Positions 1-8,873 are shown, counted from the first letter of the stretch. The stretch is 64,000 bases of DNA from Vibrio ponticus (GCF_009938225.1 NZ_AP019657.1:1054001-1118000), one strand, 5' to 3'. Numbers and translations are program-made. The notes: a model not told the origin generated them from the sequence alone.

Positions 1-1350
1 CTTTTTCTCTTCCGCGATAGCGACGAAAGCAAGCAAAACAATACAAATCATGGCGGAGGTATCTAGGGCTGCGAATGTGCCTTTCCAACCAGTTAGGCCG
101 AAGATTGGCGTACCGTCTGCAATCATACCTAGACCTAGCTTGGCGAAGCTGTCACCAATTAGGTAAGCGAATGTGCCTTTTACACCATCAGCCACACTGA
201 TCGCTTTTTTAGGAACAAAGCCAACTGCGGCAACACCGATAAGAAGTTGAGGACCAAACACTAGGAAGCCAAGAACAAATAGCGACGCTAGGTACATGAA
301 CTCGCTTGTTGCGTGTTGGTAGAACTCAAGTGATACGATGATCAAGCCCAAAGAAACACAAGCCACTAGCGCACGGCGACCGTTGGCAAGGTCAGACAGG
401 TAACCCCACATCAGCGTGCCGACTAGCGCGCCAACTTCGAATAGGGTAAAGCCAGAGATTGCTGCTTCTTTTGATAGCCCCAGTTCTTGGTAAGCGTAAA
501 CTGTTGACCATTGGTCGATACCGATACGCACGATGTAGAGGAAGATGTTTGCGAAGCAAAGTAGCCAGATCACTTTGTTTTTCAGAACGTATTCAACAAA
601 GATCTCTTTCTTGGTCATTTGATTTTCTTCAGCCGCTTCATCTTCTTCGCTAACTGTTTCGTCAAATAGTTCTTCTACTTTACCTAGACCGTATGCTTCT
701 GGAGAGTCACTACCAAAACGCATACCGATAAAACCGACGATGATCGCGATGATAGAAGGGAATACGAACATGCCGATAACGTGACCGTCAAACAGGTAGT
801 TGGCACCGAATAGAGCCACACCTGCAGCACCTGCACCACCTACGTTGTGCGACATGTTCCAAAGACCTAGGTAAGAACCACGCTTGTTACGCGGTGTCCA
901 TTTGGTGATGGTTGAGTAACTAGAAGGGCCGCCAGTACTTTGGAAGAAGCCACTTAATCCGTAGAATGCCACCATCAAGAATAAACTTGCGCTGCCGCCA
1001 CCCATACTGAAGCTGAAACCAAGCATTGCCAGACCAGAAAGGATAAGCATGAAAGGAAGGAATTGCTTGGTGTTCTTACCATCGGCGTAGTAGGAAACTA
1101 CGGTTTTACCGATACCGTAAGTAATCGAGAAACCCAGACCGATCAAACCTAGGTCTGTCATCGACAAGCCGTAAGTTGAAATCATGTCGTTTTGCGCGAC
1201 GTTGAAGTTTTTACGAATTAGGTACATGGTCAAATAGCCAATAAATACCACTAGGTAAGATTGGATAAATGGTTTGAACCACATTTTTCTACGCACTTCG
1301 ACAGGAAGGTCGAGGGTAGGCTTCCGGACTTGTTCAAGGAATTTTAACAT
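1..1350 (-). CDS. uhpT: Hexose-phosphate:phosphate antiporter UhpT (3' end outside window)
   Basis: The reverse strand encodes 450 residues of a major facilitator superfamily protein, opening [20 protein letters not shown] and then [20 protein letters not shown]. From memory this matches E. coli UhpT (463 residues) almost collinearly, so only about 13 C-terminal residues are missing beyond the left edge. It should exchange external sugar phosphates for internal phosphate across the inner membrane. Twelve hydrophobic helices with the central charged loop (acidic run [13 protein letters not shown]) are visible. The start is the ATG at 1348-1350, preceded by an AAGAGAG ribosome site. Regulators (uhpABC) are not in view. 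GlpT and UhpC are the main alternatives; the N-terminal signature favours UhpT. Confidence 0.9.
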   Translation of the reverse strand, partial: MLKFLEQVRKPTLDLPVEVRRKMWFKPFIQSYLVVFIGYLTMYLIRKNFNVAQNDMISTYGLSMTDLGLIGLGFSITYGIGKTVVSYYADGKNTKQFLPFMLILSGLAMLGFSFSMGGGSASLFLMVAFYGLSGFFQSTGGPSSYSTITKWTPRNKRGSYLGLWNMSHNVGGAGAAGVALFGANYLFDGHVIGMFVFPSIIAIIVGFIGMRFGSDSPEAYGLGKVEELFDETVSEEDEAAEENQMTKKEIFVEYVLKNKVIWLLCFANIFLYIVRIGIDQWSTVYAYQELGLSKEAAISGFTLFEVGALVGTLMWGYLSDLANGRRALVACVSLGLIIVSLEFYQHATSEFMYLASLFVLGFLVFGPQLLIGVAAVGFVPKKAISVADGVKGTFAYLIGDSFAKLGLGMIADGTPIFGLTGWKGTFAALDTSAMICIVLLAFVAIAEEKK

Positions 1351-1422
1351 CGTGAACTCTCTTGTATTAGTGTGATGCACTTGCGTGCTCGCTTTCTTTT
1401 ATCTGCCGGCGATGTTAGAGAG

Positions 1423-1447
1423 TCCTCTTTTAAATCACATGAGAGGA
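1423..1447. promoter_or_regulatory. Inverted repeat upstream of uhpT
   Basis: TCCTCT at 1423-1428 and AGAGGA at 1442-1447 form a 6-bp inverted repeat with a 13-nt spacer, about 75 bp upstream of the uhpT start. It could be a regulator site for uhpT. This is seen in sequence only; no known consensus was matched. Confidence 0.3.
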
Positions 1448-1561
1448 GGGCTTACTTCAATTAGGGCGAATTCCTAGAAAACTACGAATGTGCGAGAAAG
1501 CGTGAAAATCATCACATTCTGTGGGAGGTACCTAGTAGCGAAGAGCATATTTTTGAATCGA

Positions 1562-1684
1562 GTTCCGTTAAGTGAAGAAATTAATCAAAACATTCAGCAG
1601 ATCGCGTCAAATAGTAGTGAAATGGTGCAAATGCTTAATCATGCCGATGAACTGTGCGGACTGTTAGGTACCGAAAGTGATTAA
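1562..1684 (+). pseudogene. Remnant of a methyl-accepting chemotaxis protein C-terminus
   Basis: An open stretch ending at the TAA of 1682-1684 encodes VPLSEEINQNIQQIASNSSE and a further 20 residues. The SEEIN-Q-NI-QIA pattern resembles the C-terminal arm of a chemoreceptor signalling domain, but the remaining ~95% of such a gene is absent and the sequence upstream in the same frame looks non-coding. No good ribosome site precedes it. I read it as a degraded gene end left next to uhpT. A chance resemblance in a short stretch cannot be excluded. Confidence 0.35.
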
Positions 1685-1723
1685 CTCAACAGACAGGTTG
1701 ACGAGTTCAAAGTGTAAAAGTAA

Positions 1724-1748
1724 AAAGGTCACGGTTGTGACTTTTTTT
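1724..1748 (+). terminator. Rho-independent terminator
   Basis: AGGTCAC, a GGTT loop and GTGACTT (with one G-U pair) followed by a run of T. It would end transcription coming through the chemoreceptor remnant, just before the DUF523 gene. Confidence 0.6.
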
Positions 1749-1788
1749 AGTTTTGTGCTGGGTGTTTTCGCATATAAAGGAGTGTGGT

Positions 1789-2280
1789 GTGGAAAAAGTT
1801 TTGGTGAGTTCATGCTTGGTTGGAAATAAAGTGCGCTACAACGCGAGTTGCTTGTCGATTCCTGAGTTTGATTTGAACTGGCTTCAGTCAATATTTGATT
1901 TGGTGGTTTATTGTCCCGAAGTTTCGGCAGGCCTACCTATTCCGAGAGCTCCTGCTGAAATTATCGCGGGAAAAGGGGAAGACGTGCTTAGAGGTTCCTC
2001 GAAAGTTTTAGGAAATGATGGCATGAATGTGACGACACAATTTGTTGCCGGCGCGAAGAATGCGTTAGATCTCTGTCTGCGATACCAAATCAAGTATGCG
2101 GTCCTTGCTGAGGGCAGTCCCTCATGTGGTAGTTCCAATATTTATGATGGAACATTTAGTGGAACCAAGGTTAAAGGGGCAGGGGTGACAACTGCATTAT
2201 TAGAGAGCAAGGGCATCAAGGTGTTTAGTCAGCATACCGTAGACCAACTACGAAGTATGTTGGACATGCCCTTAAGCTAA
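1789..2280 (+). CDS. DUF523 family protein
   Basis: This 163-residue cytoplasmic protein begins (M)EKVLVSSCLVGNKVRY, followed by CPEVSAGLPIPRAPAEI and LAEGSPSCGS. These cysteine-centred motifs (near residues 9, 46 and 113) are the hallmark of DUF523, a family without an assigned reaction; the conserved cysteines suggest metal or cluster binding, which is inference. I chose the GTG at 1789 because AAGGAG lies at 1777-1782 with a 6-nt spacing; an in-frame ATG further upstream adds residues that do not look conserved. It stands alone between a terminator and a converging gene. Confidence 0.8.
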   Translation: MEKVLVSSCLVGNKVRYNASCLSIPEFDLNWLQSIFDLVVYCPEVSAGLPIPRAPAEIIAGKGEDVLRGSSKVLGNDGMNVTTQFVAGAKNALDLCLRYQIKYAVLAEGSPSCGSSNIYDGTFSGTKVKGAGVTTALLESKGIKVFSQHTVDQLRSMLDMPLS

Positions 2281-2441
2281 AACGAGGAATGCATTAAGGT
2301 GCGCTAATTCAGACCTAAAGAACTTTTGTCCAAAAATGCCTTTCTCTTTACTCGTTTGCTTTATACGTTAGCCTTGCTGAGGTCGCGACGACTTTAAGCG
2401 GGACGTACAATCCAACTAAACGTACAGAAAAATCGAAAAAA

Positions 2442-2472
2442 ATTGCCTGAGAGAGGTCATCAATCAGGCAAT
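2442..2472 (-). terminator. Terminator of the M32 carboxypeptidase gene
   Basis: A 9-bp perfect stem (ATTGCCTGA / TCAGGCAAT) lies just downstream of the minus-strand stop and is followed on that strand by a T run (A run at 2436-2442 on the plus strand). Confidence 0.8.
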
Positions 2473-2493
2473 GAACTTCTAAGCGTTAACGAC

Positions 2494-3984
2494 TTACACG
2501 TTATTTAGGTAACGACTTCTCAAATGCTCTTGGAAGTATTTCGCATTTAGCGTCTCACCGGTTGCGCCTTTCACTAGCTCATCGGTGGTAAGTAGGCTGC
2601 CTTTGCTCCAAATGTTATCACCTAACCAACTGAAGATAGGCGTCAGGTCGCTAGAGCGAATTGCTGCATCGACATCAACCGATTGTTTCATCGCTGCCAT
2701 AAACTGTGCCGCATACATTGCGCCTAGTGTGTAACTAGGGAAGTAACCAAATACGCCATCTGTCCAGTGAATATCCTGCATACAACCATTGATGTAATTC
2801 CCTTCGGTTGATAGACCGAGGTATTGCTGCATTTTCAGGTTCCAAAGTTCAGGAACATCAGTGTGTTTGATATTGCCATTGATAAGGTCACGTTCAATCT
2901 CGTAACGCAGAATGACGTGAGCAGGGTAGGTGAGTTCATCGGCATCGACGCGGATGAAATCTTTCTTCACGCGAGTATAAAGCTTCTGGAAATTCTGCTG
3001 TGAGAACAGATCAGGATTTGCACCGTCAAAGTGCTTGCTGGCAAGGTTTGCTAAGTGTGCAATAAACGCGTCGCTACGACCAACTTGCATCTCGAAGAAT
3101 AGCGATTGTGACTCATGGATCCCCATTGAGCGCGCTTCACCCGCAGGCGTGCCAGCCAATGCTTTTGGCAAACCTTGTTCGTAACGCGCATGACCTGTTT
3201 CATGAACAATCCCCATCAGTGATTGGACAAATTCTTGTTCGTTATAACGAGTGGTAATGCGCACGTCGCTTGGCACACCGCCACAAAACGGGTGCACGCT
3301 TTCATCTAGACGCCCATGGTTGAAGTCAAATTGCAGCAGCTGCATCACTTCAAGCCCTAGCGCTTTTTGCTTTTCTGCGGCAAATTGACCTGTTGGCTCG
3401 ATAAAAGCCTCATGTGCCTGTTTTTCAATTACCAGATCGATCATCTCTGGTAGCCAAAGCTTCACATCCGCGAACAAAGTATCCAGCGATGCAGAGGAAG
3501 TGCCTGGTTCATAGATATCGAGCATTGCGTCATACGGTGTTAAGCCATTTGCCTCTGCTCGTAACTGCGCTTCTTCTTGTGAGAGCTTCACCACCTCAGC
3601 CCAGTTTTTTTCAAAACCTTGCCAATCATTCGATTTACGCTGAGAGCGCCATGCATGTTCACATTTTGAACCTGCAAGCGACTTCGCTTGAACCAAATCT
3701 TCTGGTAGTAGGTTGGCTTGTTGCCATTCACGTTTTAATTCACGCAGGCTCGCGGTTTGTTCTTTGGTTAGAGCTTCTTGCTCTGCTTCGGCAAACCAGT
3801 CAGCTAGCTGCGGTTGAGTATGTAATGAATGGATGTGTACAGATAACTCAGCCATCGCTTCAGAGCGCGCCTGATTACCGCCTTCTGGCATCATCGATGC
3901 TTGATCCCAACTACAAATAGAAGAGAGGTGGTTAAAGTTGGCGATCTTTTTGGAGTGAGAAACCAGTTTTTCGAATGCGCTCAT
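2494..3984 (-). CDS. M32 family metallocarboxypeptidase (thermostable carboxypeptidase Taq family)
   Basis: A 496-residue protein with the M32 zinc signature HETGH at about residues 261-265 (H261, E262, H265), followed by ARYEQGLPKALAGTPAGEA and the later family motif IRVDADELTYPAHVILRYEIE. M32 enzymes are cytoplasmic metallopeptidases that remove C-terminal residues; usual length is about 500. There is no signal peptide. The start is taken at the ATG of 3982-3984 (MSAFEKLVSHSKK), which matches the usual family N-terminus; an upstream in-frame start at 4029 would add 15 unlikely residues. Monocistronic, with its own terminator. Confidence 0.92.
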   Translation of the reverse strand: MSAFEKLVSHSKKIANFNHLSSICSWDQASMMPEGGNQARSEAMAELSVHIHSLHTQPQLADWFAEAEQEALTKEQTASLRELKREWQQANLLPEDLVQAKSLAGSKCEHAWRSQRKSNDWQGFEKNWAEVVKLSQEEAQLRAEANGLTPYDAMLDIYEPGTSSASLDTLFADVKLWLPEMIDLVIEKQAHEAFIEPTGQFAAEKQKALGLEVMQLLQFDFNHGRLDESVHPFCGGVPSDVRITTRYNEQEFVQSLMGIVHETGHARYEQGLPKALAGTPAGEARSMGIHESQSLFFEMQVGRSDAFIAHLANLASKHFDGANPDLFSQQNFQKLYTRVKKDFIRVDADELTYPAHVILRYEIERDLINGNIKHTDVPELWNLKMQQYLGLSTEGNYINGCMQDIHWTDGVFGYFPSYTLGAMYAAQFMAAMKQSVDVDAAIRSSDLTPIFSWLGDNIWSKGSLLTTDELVKGATGETLNAKYFQEHLRSRYLNNV

Positions 3985-4139
3985 GCGTTTAGCCCTTAAA
4001 TAGGTGAGATATATTCTCAAGTCTAACAACGAGTTTAGATAAAGTTCAACTCACTTTAAGTGAGGTGCGACACAACAAATAGTTTGTTGAAAGTAGGGCT
4101 TAGCGGTATAAAGAACATTCAGTACAAGGATGCAGCAGT

Positions 4140-4769
4140 ATGATCGTCAACTTTGAAGCGTTTTTAATCGCGATTACTATCTTAACGTTAACACCGGGCG
4201 TGGATACCGCATTGGTGATTCGTAACTCATCACGCGGAGGCGTGGTTGATGGTGCGACAACCAGTTTAGGTATATGTTTGGGCTTGTTTGTTCATGCGAC
4301 ATTTTCAGCCATTGGTATTTCAGCGCTGTTGGCGCAATCGGCTCAGTTGTTTGCTGCGGTCAAATTGGTGGGTGCGGCGTATTTGATTTGGTTAGGCTTT
4401 TCGAGTTTACGAGCTTTAATGAAAGGGCAGGCGATGCCTTCAGAATTAACCTTGAACCAGCAGAGCTTGAACTTGAAACGTTCATTACGTGAAGGTTTTC
4501 TTTCTAACGTATTGAACCCTAAAACCGCGGTTTTCTATCTCGCTTTCTTGCCGCAATTTATTAACCCAGAAGGCTCAGCTTTCGCCCAGTCACTACTGAT
4601 GGCGGCAATTCACTTTGTGATTGCGATGATTTGGCAATGTGGTTTAGCTGGCGCTTTAGATACCGCAAAAGGCTTACTTAAGAGCAGCCGTTTTATGACT
4701 TGGATGGAAGCAACAACAGGCGTCGTGTTGGTGGCGTTGGGTGTAAAGTTGTTACTTGAAGATAAATAA
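4140..4769 (+). CDS. LysE/RhtB family amino-acid exporter
   Basis: A 209-residue inner-membrane protein with about six hydrophobic helices. The N-terminal LTLTPGVDTALVIRNSSRGG and the central GFLSNVLNPKTAVFYLAFLP are diagnostic of the LysE/RhtB superfamily, which exports amino acids such as lysine, threonine or homoserine lactone-related compounds by proton exchange. The substrate cannot be read from the sequence. The ATG at 4140 follows a weak ribosome site (AAGGATGCAGCAGT). A bidirectional terminator separates it from the converging symporter gene. Confidence 0.88.
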   Translation: MIVNFEAFLIAITILTLTPGVDTALVIRNSSRGGVVDGATTSLGICLGLFVHATFSAIGISALLAQSAQLFAAVKLVGAAYLIWLGFSSLRALMKGQAMPSELTLNQQSLNLKRSLREGFLSNVLNPKTAVFYLAFLPQFINPEGSAFAQSLLMAAIHFVIAMIWQCGLAGALDTAKGLLKSSRFMTWMEATTGVVLVALGVKLLLEDK

Positions 4770-4788
4770 GATTGAGAAAGTTAGAGAC

Positions 4789-4817
4789 AAAAACGCGGCT
4801 AAGTAGCCGCGTTTTTT
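4789..4817. terminator. Bidirectional terminator between lysE-like and symporter genes
   Basis: AAAACGCGGCT-AAGT-AGCCGCGTTTT with A and T runs on either side can serve both converging genes. Confidence 0.88.
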
Positions 4818-4840
4818 TGCATTGGAATCTATCGAAGTGG

Positions 4841-6211
4841 TTAGGCTTTCACTGAGTCCAGTGTGCTCTCGTTATTGGCAGAGAAGAATAGTTTTGTCTC
4901 TTCAATCACCACTTGGCGCAGAGCAATCAGACCAATTAGGTTAGGGATTGCCATTAGACCATTGACGATATCAGCGATAATCCAAATCATATCAAGGTGC
5001 AAGAAAGCGCCTGATGCAACGAGTGCCACGAAGATGATTTTGTATGGCAGTACCGCTTTAGTACCCAATAGGAAAACAACACAACGTTCACCGTAGTAGT
5101 TCCAGCCCAGAATGGTGGTGAACGCGAAGAACATTAGACCAATCGAGATCAGCATTGGACCAAATGTGTCCATGTTCAAGCCAACTGCAAATGCGTGCGT
5201 TGTCATCGCGGCACCAGCGAAATCACTTTGCCAAGCACCGGTAAGGATCAGCGCCAGACCCGTCATGGTACAGATAATGATGGTATCAATGAACGTACCC
5301 GTCATTGAAATCAAACCTTGTTTTACGCAAGAGTCTGTTTTCGCGGCCGCTGCTGCCATTGGCGCACTACCTAAGCCAGATTCGTTAGAGAAAACACCGC
5401 GTGCAATACCCGATTGGATAGCCAGCATAATGCTTGCACCCAAGAAACCGCCAGTTGCTGCCGTTGAAGTAAACGCAGAAGTAAGCACCAGCTCCACAGC
5501 TGGTAGCAGTTGGTCGGCGTTCATGATGATCACGCTTAAGCACGCAAGCACGTAGAATAGCGCCATGGTTGGTACCACTTTACCCGCCACTTTCGCAATA
5601 GACTGAATACCGCCTAGCGTTACAAATGCCACCAGGAGAGTCAAAATGCTGGCTGCAATTTCACGGGAAATACCAAATGAAATTTCAGTTGCGTCAAGAA
5701 TCGCGTTAACTTGTGGGAATGTACCGATACCAAAGCAAGCCACGCCAAGCGCAAAAATAGCAAACATGATCGCTAATGCTTTTGAGCCGACGCCATATTG
5801 TAGGTAGTACATTGGACCACCAACCATTTCACCGTTGTCATCGATACGGCGATATTTTACCGCCAGGAGACATTCAGCGTATTTGGTTGCCATACCGAAT
5901 AGGGCAGCGAGCCACATCCAAAATAGCGCACCAGGACCACCCAGTTTGATCGCCGTAGCAACACCGACGATGTTACCAGTACCAATAGTGGCTGAGAGTG
6001 CTGTACACAGCGCAGCGAAGCTCGATACATCACCTTGCTTATCTGAATCTTCTTTACTGAAGATCATTTTAAACGCGGTTGGTAGGTATCTAAATTGCAG
6101 TAGACCTAGACGAAAAGTGAAGTATATACCGGTACCAACTAACAGAATTAGTAGTGGTGGACCCCAGACAAAGTCGTCGATAGTTTTTAGTAATGTATGA
6201 AGGTTATCCAT
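4841..6211 (-). CDS. Sodium:alanine/glycine symporter (AGCS family)
   Basis: A 456-residue inner-membrane protein, beginning MDNLHTLLKTIDDFVWGPPL, with about eleven hydrophobic helices and AGCS motifs such as GTGNIVGVATAIKLGGPGALFWMW and SNESGLGSAPMAAAAAKTD. Family members import alanine or glycine with sodium. The glycine specificity is supported by context: a tandem glycine riboswitch occupies its 5' leader. The ATG follows GGGGAAACC. In V. cholerae a homologous symporter carries the well-studied glycine riboswitch, so this arrangement is conserved in the genus (established knowledge). Confidence 0.94.
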   Translation of the reverse strand: MDNLHTLLKTIDDFVWGPPLLILLVGTGIYFTFRLGLLQFRYLPTAFKMIFSKEDSDKQGDVSSFAALCTALSATIGTGNIVGVATAIKLGGPGALFWMWLAALFGMATKYAECLLAVKYRRIDDNGEMVGGPMYYLQYGVGSKALAIMFAIFALGVACFGIGTFPQVNAILDATEISFGISREIAASILTLLVAFVTLGGIQSIAKVAGKVVPTMALFYVLACLSVIIMNADQLLPAVELVLTSAFTSTAATGGFLGASIMLAIQSGIARGVFSNESGLGSAPMAAAAAKTDSCVKQGLISMTGTFIDTIIICTMTGLALILTGAWQSDFAGAAMTTHAFAVGLNMDTFGPMLISIGLMFFAFTTILGWNYYGERCVVFLLGTKAVLPYKIIFVALVASGAFLHLDMIWIIADIVNGLMAIPNLIGLIALRQVVIEETKLFFSANNESTLDSVKA

Positions 6212-6296
6212 GGTTTCCCCTTAATTAATAACGCTTTAAGGAGAAGAGGGAAAGGCATGACAGCCCAATATAAAAAAGGACGATCAATAGATAGAG

Positions 6297-6316
6297 CACT
6301 TAGACGAGTCTAAGTG
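6297..6316 (-). promoter_or_regulatory. Expression-platform hairpin of the glycine riboswitch
   Basis: CACTTAGAC-GA-GTCTAAGTG is a perfect 9-bp stem located between the second aptamer and the symporter start codon. It is a plausible part of the expression platform; no strong U run follows it, so translation control is as likely as termination. Confidence 0.45.
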
Positions 6317-6334
6317 ACAGGATGTTTCTTTCCA

Positions 6335-6532
6335 CTCCTCTGTCCTTTTGCCTGAGAGTTTCACTTTGCTTGCGCAAAACTTGCTCCTTCGGCGACCGAT
6401 TTAACGGTTCTCTCCAGAGGTTCCTCCAACTACAGTCCCCGCTACCTAGGTAGCACCTGAAAGATTTACTTCTTCGGTAGGTTACGCTAACCAAATGTTA
6501 AAATTTGGTTAATAACCACTCTCCTGCAGTCT
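6335..6532 (-). ncRNA. Tandem glycine riboswitch
   Basis: On the minus strand two glycine aptamers follow each other. The first carries GGAGAG, then CCGAAGAAGTAAATCTTTCAGG, here seen as CCGAAGAAGTAAATC plus TTTCAGG, and GGGGACTG; its closing P1 helix pairs GACUGCA with UGUAGUU. The second carries CTCTGGAGAG, CCGAAGGAGCAA, CTCTCAGGCAAAAGGAC and AGAG. These are the conserved cores of the gcvT-type riboswitch. Glycine binding should regulate the downstream sodium:alanine/glycine symporter. The first aptamer has a perfect variable hairpin (AACCAAAT / ATTTGGTT) and another (GCTACC / GGTAGC). Confidence 0.95.
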
Positions 6533-6716
6533 TCATCGGAACAATTACTCATATAGTGAGTAAATGCTAGTCGTTAGCACTGGTTGCTATCGACTGTGGG
6601 ACTTTATCACTTTTTTTGAACAATTCAATAGGTTTTTAAGCAGAAAAATTAACGAAAACCTTTGCTTGGTTTTAAATGGATGTCGAGTGGAAGAAAAGTG
6701 TGGCTTTAGAAAACAA

Positions 6717-6738
6717 AAACGCCCCAAAAAGGGGCGTT
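6717..6738 (-). terminator. Terminator of the yggL-like gene
   Basis: ACGCCCC and GGGGCGT form a strong stem; on the minus strand it is followed by a T-rich run. Confidence 0.85.
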
Positions 6739-6761
6739 GATCCGCATTAATATGCGCGTAA

Positions 6762-7100
6762 TTAGAAGTAGTTAGCGTCTACTAGTTCACTAGCAATGAC
6801 TTCAGTCACTTCTTCACGAGCTTGCAGCCAAGCAACAACTTGAGCTTGTTGTTCTTCAGTTACGTCTTGGTAGCGCTTAGATGCACAGATGAAACCTTCG
6901 AATAGCTCAAGACCACCGCCGCCAAAGCATAGACCTAGGCTGTCAATGTAGTCGATGAACTCATCAACGAATACGTCGTAACGATCGAAGTCAGCAATGT
7001 TAGTTTTGCAGCTTACTTCGAAACCTAGCATCGCGAACTCGCCTAGGTACATTTTTTTCAAAATACGACGTTTTTTGTTTTCTTGTTTAAATGGTTTCAT
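6762..7100 (-). CDS. yggL: YggL family 50S ribosome-associated protein (DUF469)
   Basis: A 112-residue acidic protein starting MKPFKQENKKRRILKKMYLG, with YLGEFAMLGFEV, DEFIDYID and GLCFGGGG motifs typical of DUF469/YggL. E. coli YggL has been seen bound to the 50S subunit, so a role in ribosome function is likely, though its exact action is unclear. The N-terminal basic patch followed by an acidic body fits the family, and length is normal (~108). GAGGCAAAGAC precedes the ATG. It is a single-gene unit with a terminator. Confidence 0.88.
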   Translation of the reverse strand: MKPFKQENKKRRILKKMYLGEFAMLGFEVSCKTNIADFDRYDVFVDEFIDYIDSLGLCFGGGGLELFEGFICASKRYQDVTEEQQAQVVAWLQAREEVTEVIASELVDANYF

Positions 7101-7349
7101 GTCTTTGCCTCAAATAGTTAGGACAATCTGTTTATACAGTAAATATCGTCATCACCCAAATATAATACCAATAATTTGGTTTGATCGTGTGGATCTTAAG
7201 CAATCGAATCGTTGAAGTGTAGAGTAGGCTATATTTAAGCGGAGAAAACTACCTAGCTCTGACCTTTTTAAGCAAAAAAATGGTATAAAAGAAGTGTTTA
7301 GAATCCAGTTTTTATGGTGCCTAGCGTAGAGTCTAGCTAAGGAGAAGTT

Positions 7350-7508
7350 ATGACGAGATTAATTGCGATTGTATTTCTTATTGCTCTTGCGTTTGTGTTG
7401 ATTCGTTACCGCACTAACGAGAAACTGCAAAAGTATGTCGTCATCACGCTGATCTCCGGCTTTCTAGTCTACACTGCCAGCATCATGATCACCGAACTTA
7501 TGCGTTAG
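7350..7508 (+). CDS. Small membrane protein of 52 residues, unknown function
   Basis: The ATG at 7350 lies six bases after a strong AAGGAG (7339-7344). The product starts MTRLIAIVFLIALAFVLIRY, then a basic/polar segment (RTNEKLQKY) and a second hydrophobic helix (VVITLISGFLVYTASIMI), ending TELMR. Two membrane helices are evident, with the positive loop predicting a cytoplasmic turn. It lies only 18 bases before the coiled-coil membrane protein gene and is probably co-transcribed with it. No family was recognised. The strong ribosome site and hydrophobic pattern support a real gene. Confidence 0.75.
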   Translation: MTRLIAIVFLIALAFVLIRYRTNEKLQKYVVITLISGFLVYTASIMITELMR

Positions 7509-7526
7509 CGGTCTTAGGAGCCAACA

Positions 7527-8267
7527 GTGAATAAATCACCTGATTTAGATAATAGCGAAGATGATGTAGTAGTAATTGAGGAGCGCGATAAACGCAGCTA
7601 TCTCTATATCGCTATTGCTGGTGTGTTAGGTCTTGCGCTTGGTGGGCTGCTGGGTTCTACGGTAACGGCAGATAAATGGCAAACGACCTACGTTGAGTTG
7701 CAACAACAGTACCAAGCGGTGCAGGGTGAGCAAAAGCAACTGGTGAATGATGTCGAAGAGCGTGTGGCTAACATTGACTTTGAAGTAGAGAAGAAGCTTG
7801 CGGCAAAAATGGCAGAAGTGCAGCAACACCATCAAGCAGAATTAGATGCATTGCAGCAAGAAATCGCTCAGTTAGATAAAGAAAAGCAAGTTTTAGCACA
7901 GCAATTGGATTCACAGAAAAGCCAGTTGAACCAAGCTGAACAGGTAAATACTAAGCTAAATCAGCAAGCAGATATGCAATCTTCATTGCTTGAGCGTTCG
8001 CGCGAGCTGTTCCAACATGAGTTGAAAGTGAAGCAAGAGCTTGAATCTTTAAAGAAGGAGTTGGCAGCCCTAGAGCCAAAATTTGAAGCATTGAAAGTAG
8101 AGTGTAACGCTTATCTTGATGGTACATCATGGGATGCGAAATCAGATTCCTGTGATAAACAAGATGAGGCGAGTTCACGAATGAGTCAAATTAATCAGAT
8201 GATTCGCGTACACGAAATGGATCTTGAACAAATTCAAGCTATCTCTGAGCAACTTGGTCTTGAATAA
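7527..8267 (+). CDS. Membrane-anchored coiled-coil protein, unknown function
   Basis: This 246-residue protein has an acidic N-terminal tail (about residues 1-22), one transmembrane helix (SYLYIAIAGVLGLALGGLLG, about 24-43), and then a long glutamine/lysine/glutamate-rich coiled coil to about residue 190. A short region with two cysteines follows (KVECNAYLDG, then DSCDKQ). Homologues in Vibrio have sometimes been labelled chromosome-partitioning proteins, but no ParA ATPase motif is present here, so that name is not justified. It follows the 52-residue membrane protein in an apparent two-gene operon closed by a terminator. Confidence 0.8.
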   Translation: MNKSPDLDNSEDDVVVIEERDKRSYLYIAIAGVLGLALGGLLGSTVTADKWQTTYVELQQQYQAVQGEQKQLVNDVEERVANIDFEVEKKLAAKMAEVQQHHQAELDALQQEIAQLDKEKQVLAQQLDSQKSQLNQAEQVNTKLNQQADMQSSLLERSRELFQHELKVKQELESLKKELAALEPKFEALKVECNAYLDGTSWDAKSDSCDKQDEASSRMSQINQMIRVHEMDLEQIQAISEQLGLE

Positions 8268-8283
8268 CGTGTAATGAAAACGA

Positions 8284-8308
8284 AAAAACCCGGCAATGCC
8301 GGGTTTTT
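8284..8308. terminator. Bidirectional terminator
   Basis: AAAAAACCCGGC-AAT-GCCGGGTTTTT between two converging genes. Confidence 0.9.
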
Positions 8309-8327
8309 GTTTATCTGTCGCGCTATA

Positions 8328-8873
8328 TTAGAATTTGAAACGCGCGCTAAACATTAGTTGGTCACCGTAGAACTCGTTGAAACGCGCTTCGCCACCAAGT
8401 GAGAATAGCTCTGTCGCATGAAAACGCGCGTAAGCAGAAGCTGTCCACTCTTCGTTGTCATCGATAGATACGTAACCACCTTTACCACCAACCTCTAGTT
8501 GTGGACCAAGCCATTGACGAATACCTAGGTTGAGTTCCATACCGGTTTCTGTGCCCATTGCATCGTTTTCAACCATGCGGAATAGCATTTCACCCGTTAG
8601 GTCTGCCCAGTTGTTGATTGGCGCGTGGAAGCCGAAACCTGCTGCTGAGTCAAAATCACCTTCGAATTCAGAGTCAATGCGAGCGATAGCGTGAGCATTA
8701 GGGTGGATAGATTTGCTCATACCTGCACCGAACGTACCAGGGCTAGCGCCAATACGAGCTTCAAGGTAATCGTAGCTAAAGTTACTCATAACTGTAGGAC
8801 TGTTTGGATCAGTCATTGCAAAAGATTGGCCAGATACAAGCACTAGCGCTGCAGCTAAGATGGTTTTACGCAT
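8328..8873 (-). CDS. YfaZ-like outer-membrane beta-barrel protein
   Basis: A 181-residue precursor with a clear signal peptide (MRKTILAAALVLVSGQSFA, cleavage after AFA-like SFA). The mature part is made of alternating amphipathic strands and ends with FSARFKF, the terminal aromatic pattern of outer-membrane barrels. Motifs such as YLEARIG, GFGFHAPINNW and LGGEARFNEF fit the YfaZ family of small barrels, of unknown function. AAAGG precedes the ATG. It is transcribed alone. Confidence 0.75.
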   Translation of the reverse strand: MRKTILAAALVLVSGQSFAMTDPNSPTVMSNFSYDYLEARIGASPGTFGAGMSKSIHPNAHAIARIDSEFEGDFDSAAGFGFHAPINNWADLTGEMLFRMVENDAMGTETGMELNLGIRQWLGPQLEVGGKGGYVSIDDNEEWTASAYARFHATELFSLGGEARFNEFYGDQLMFSARFKF

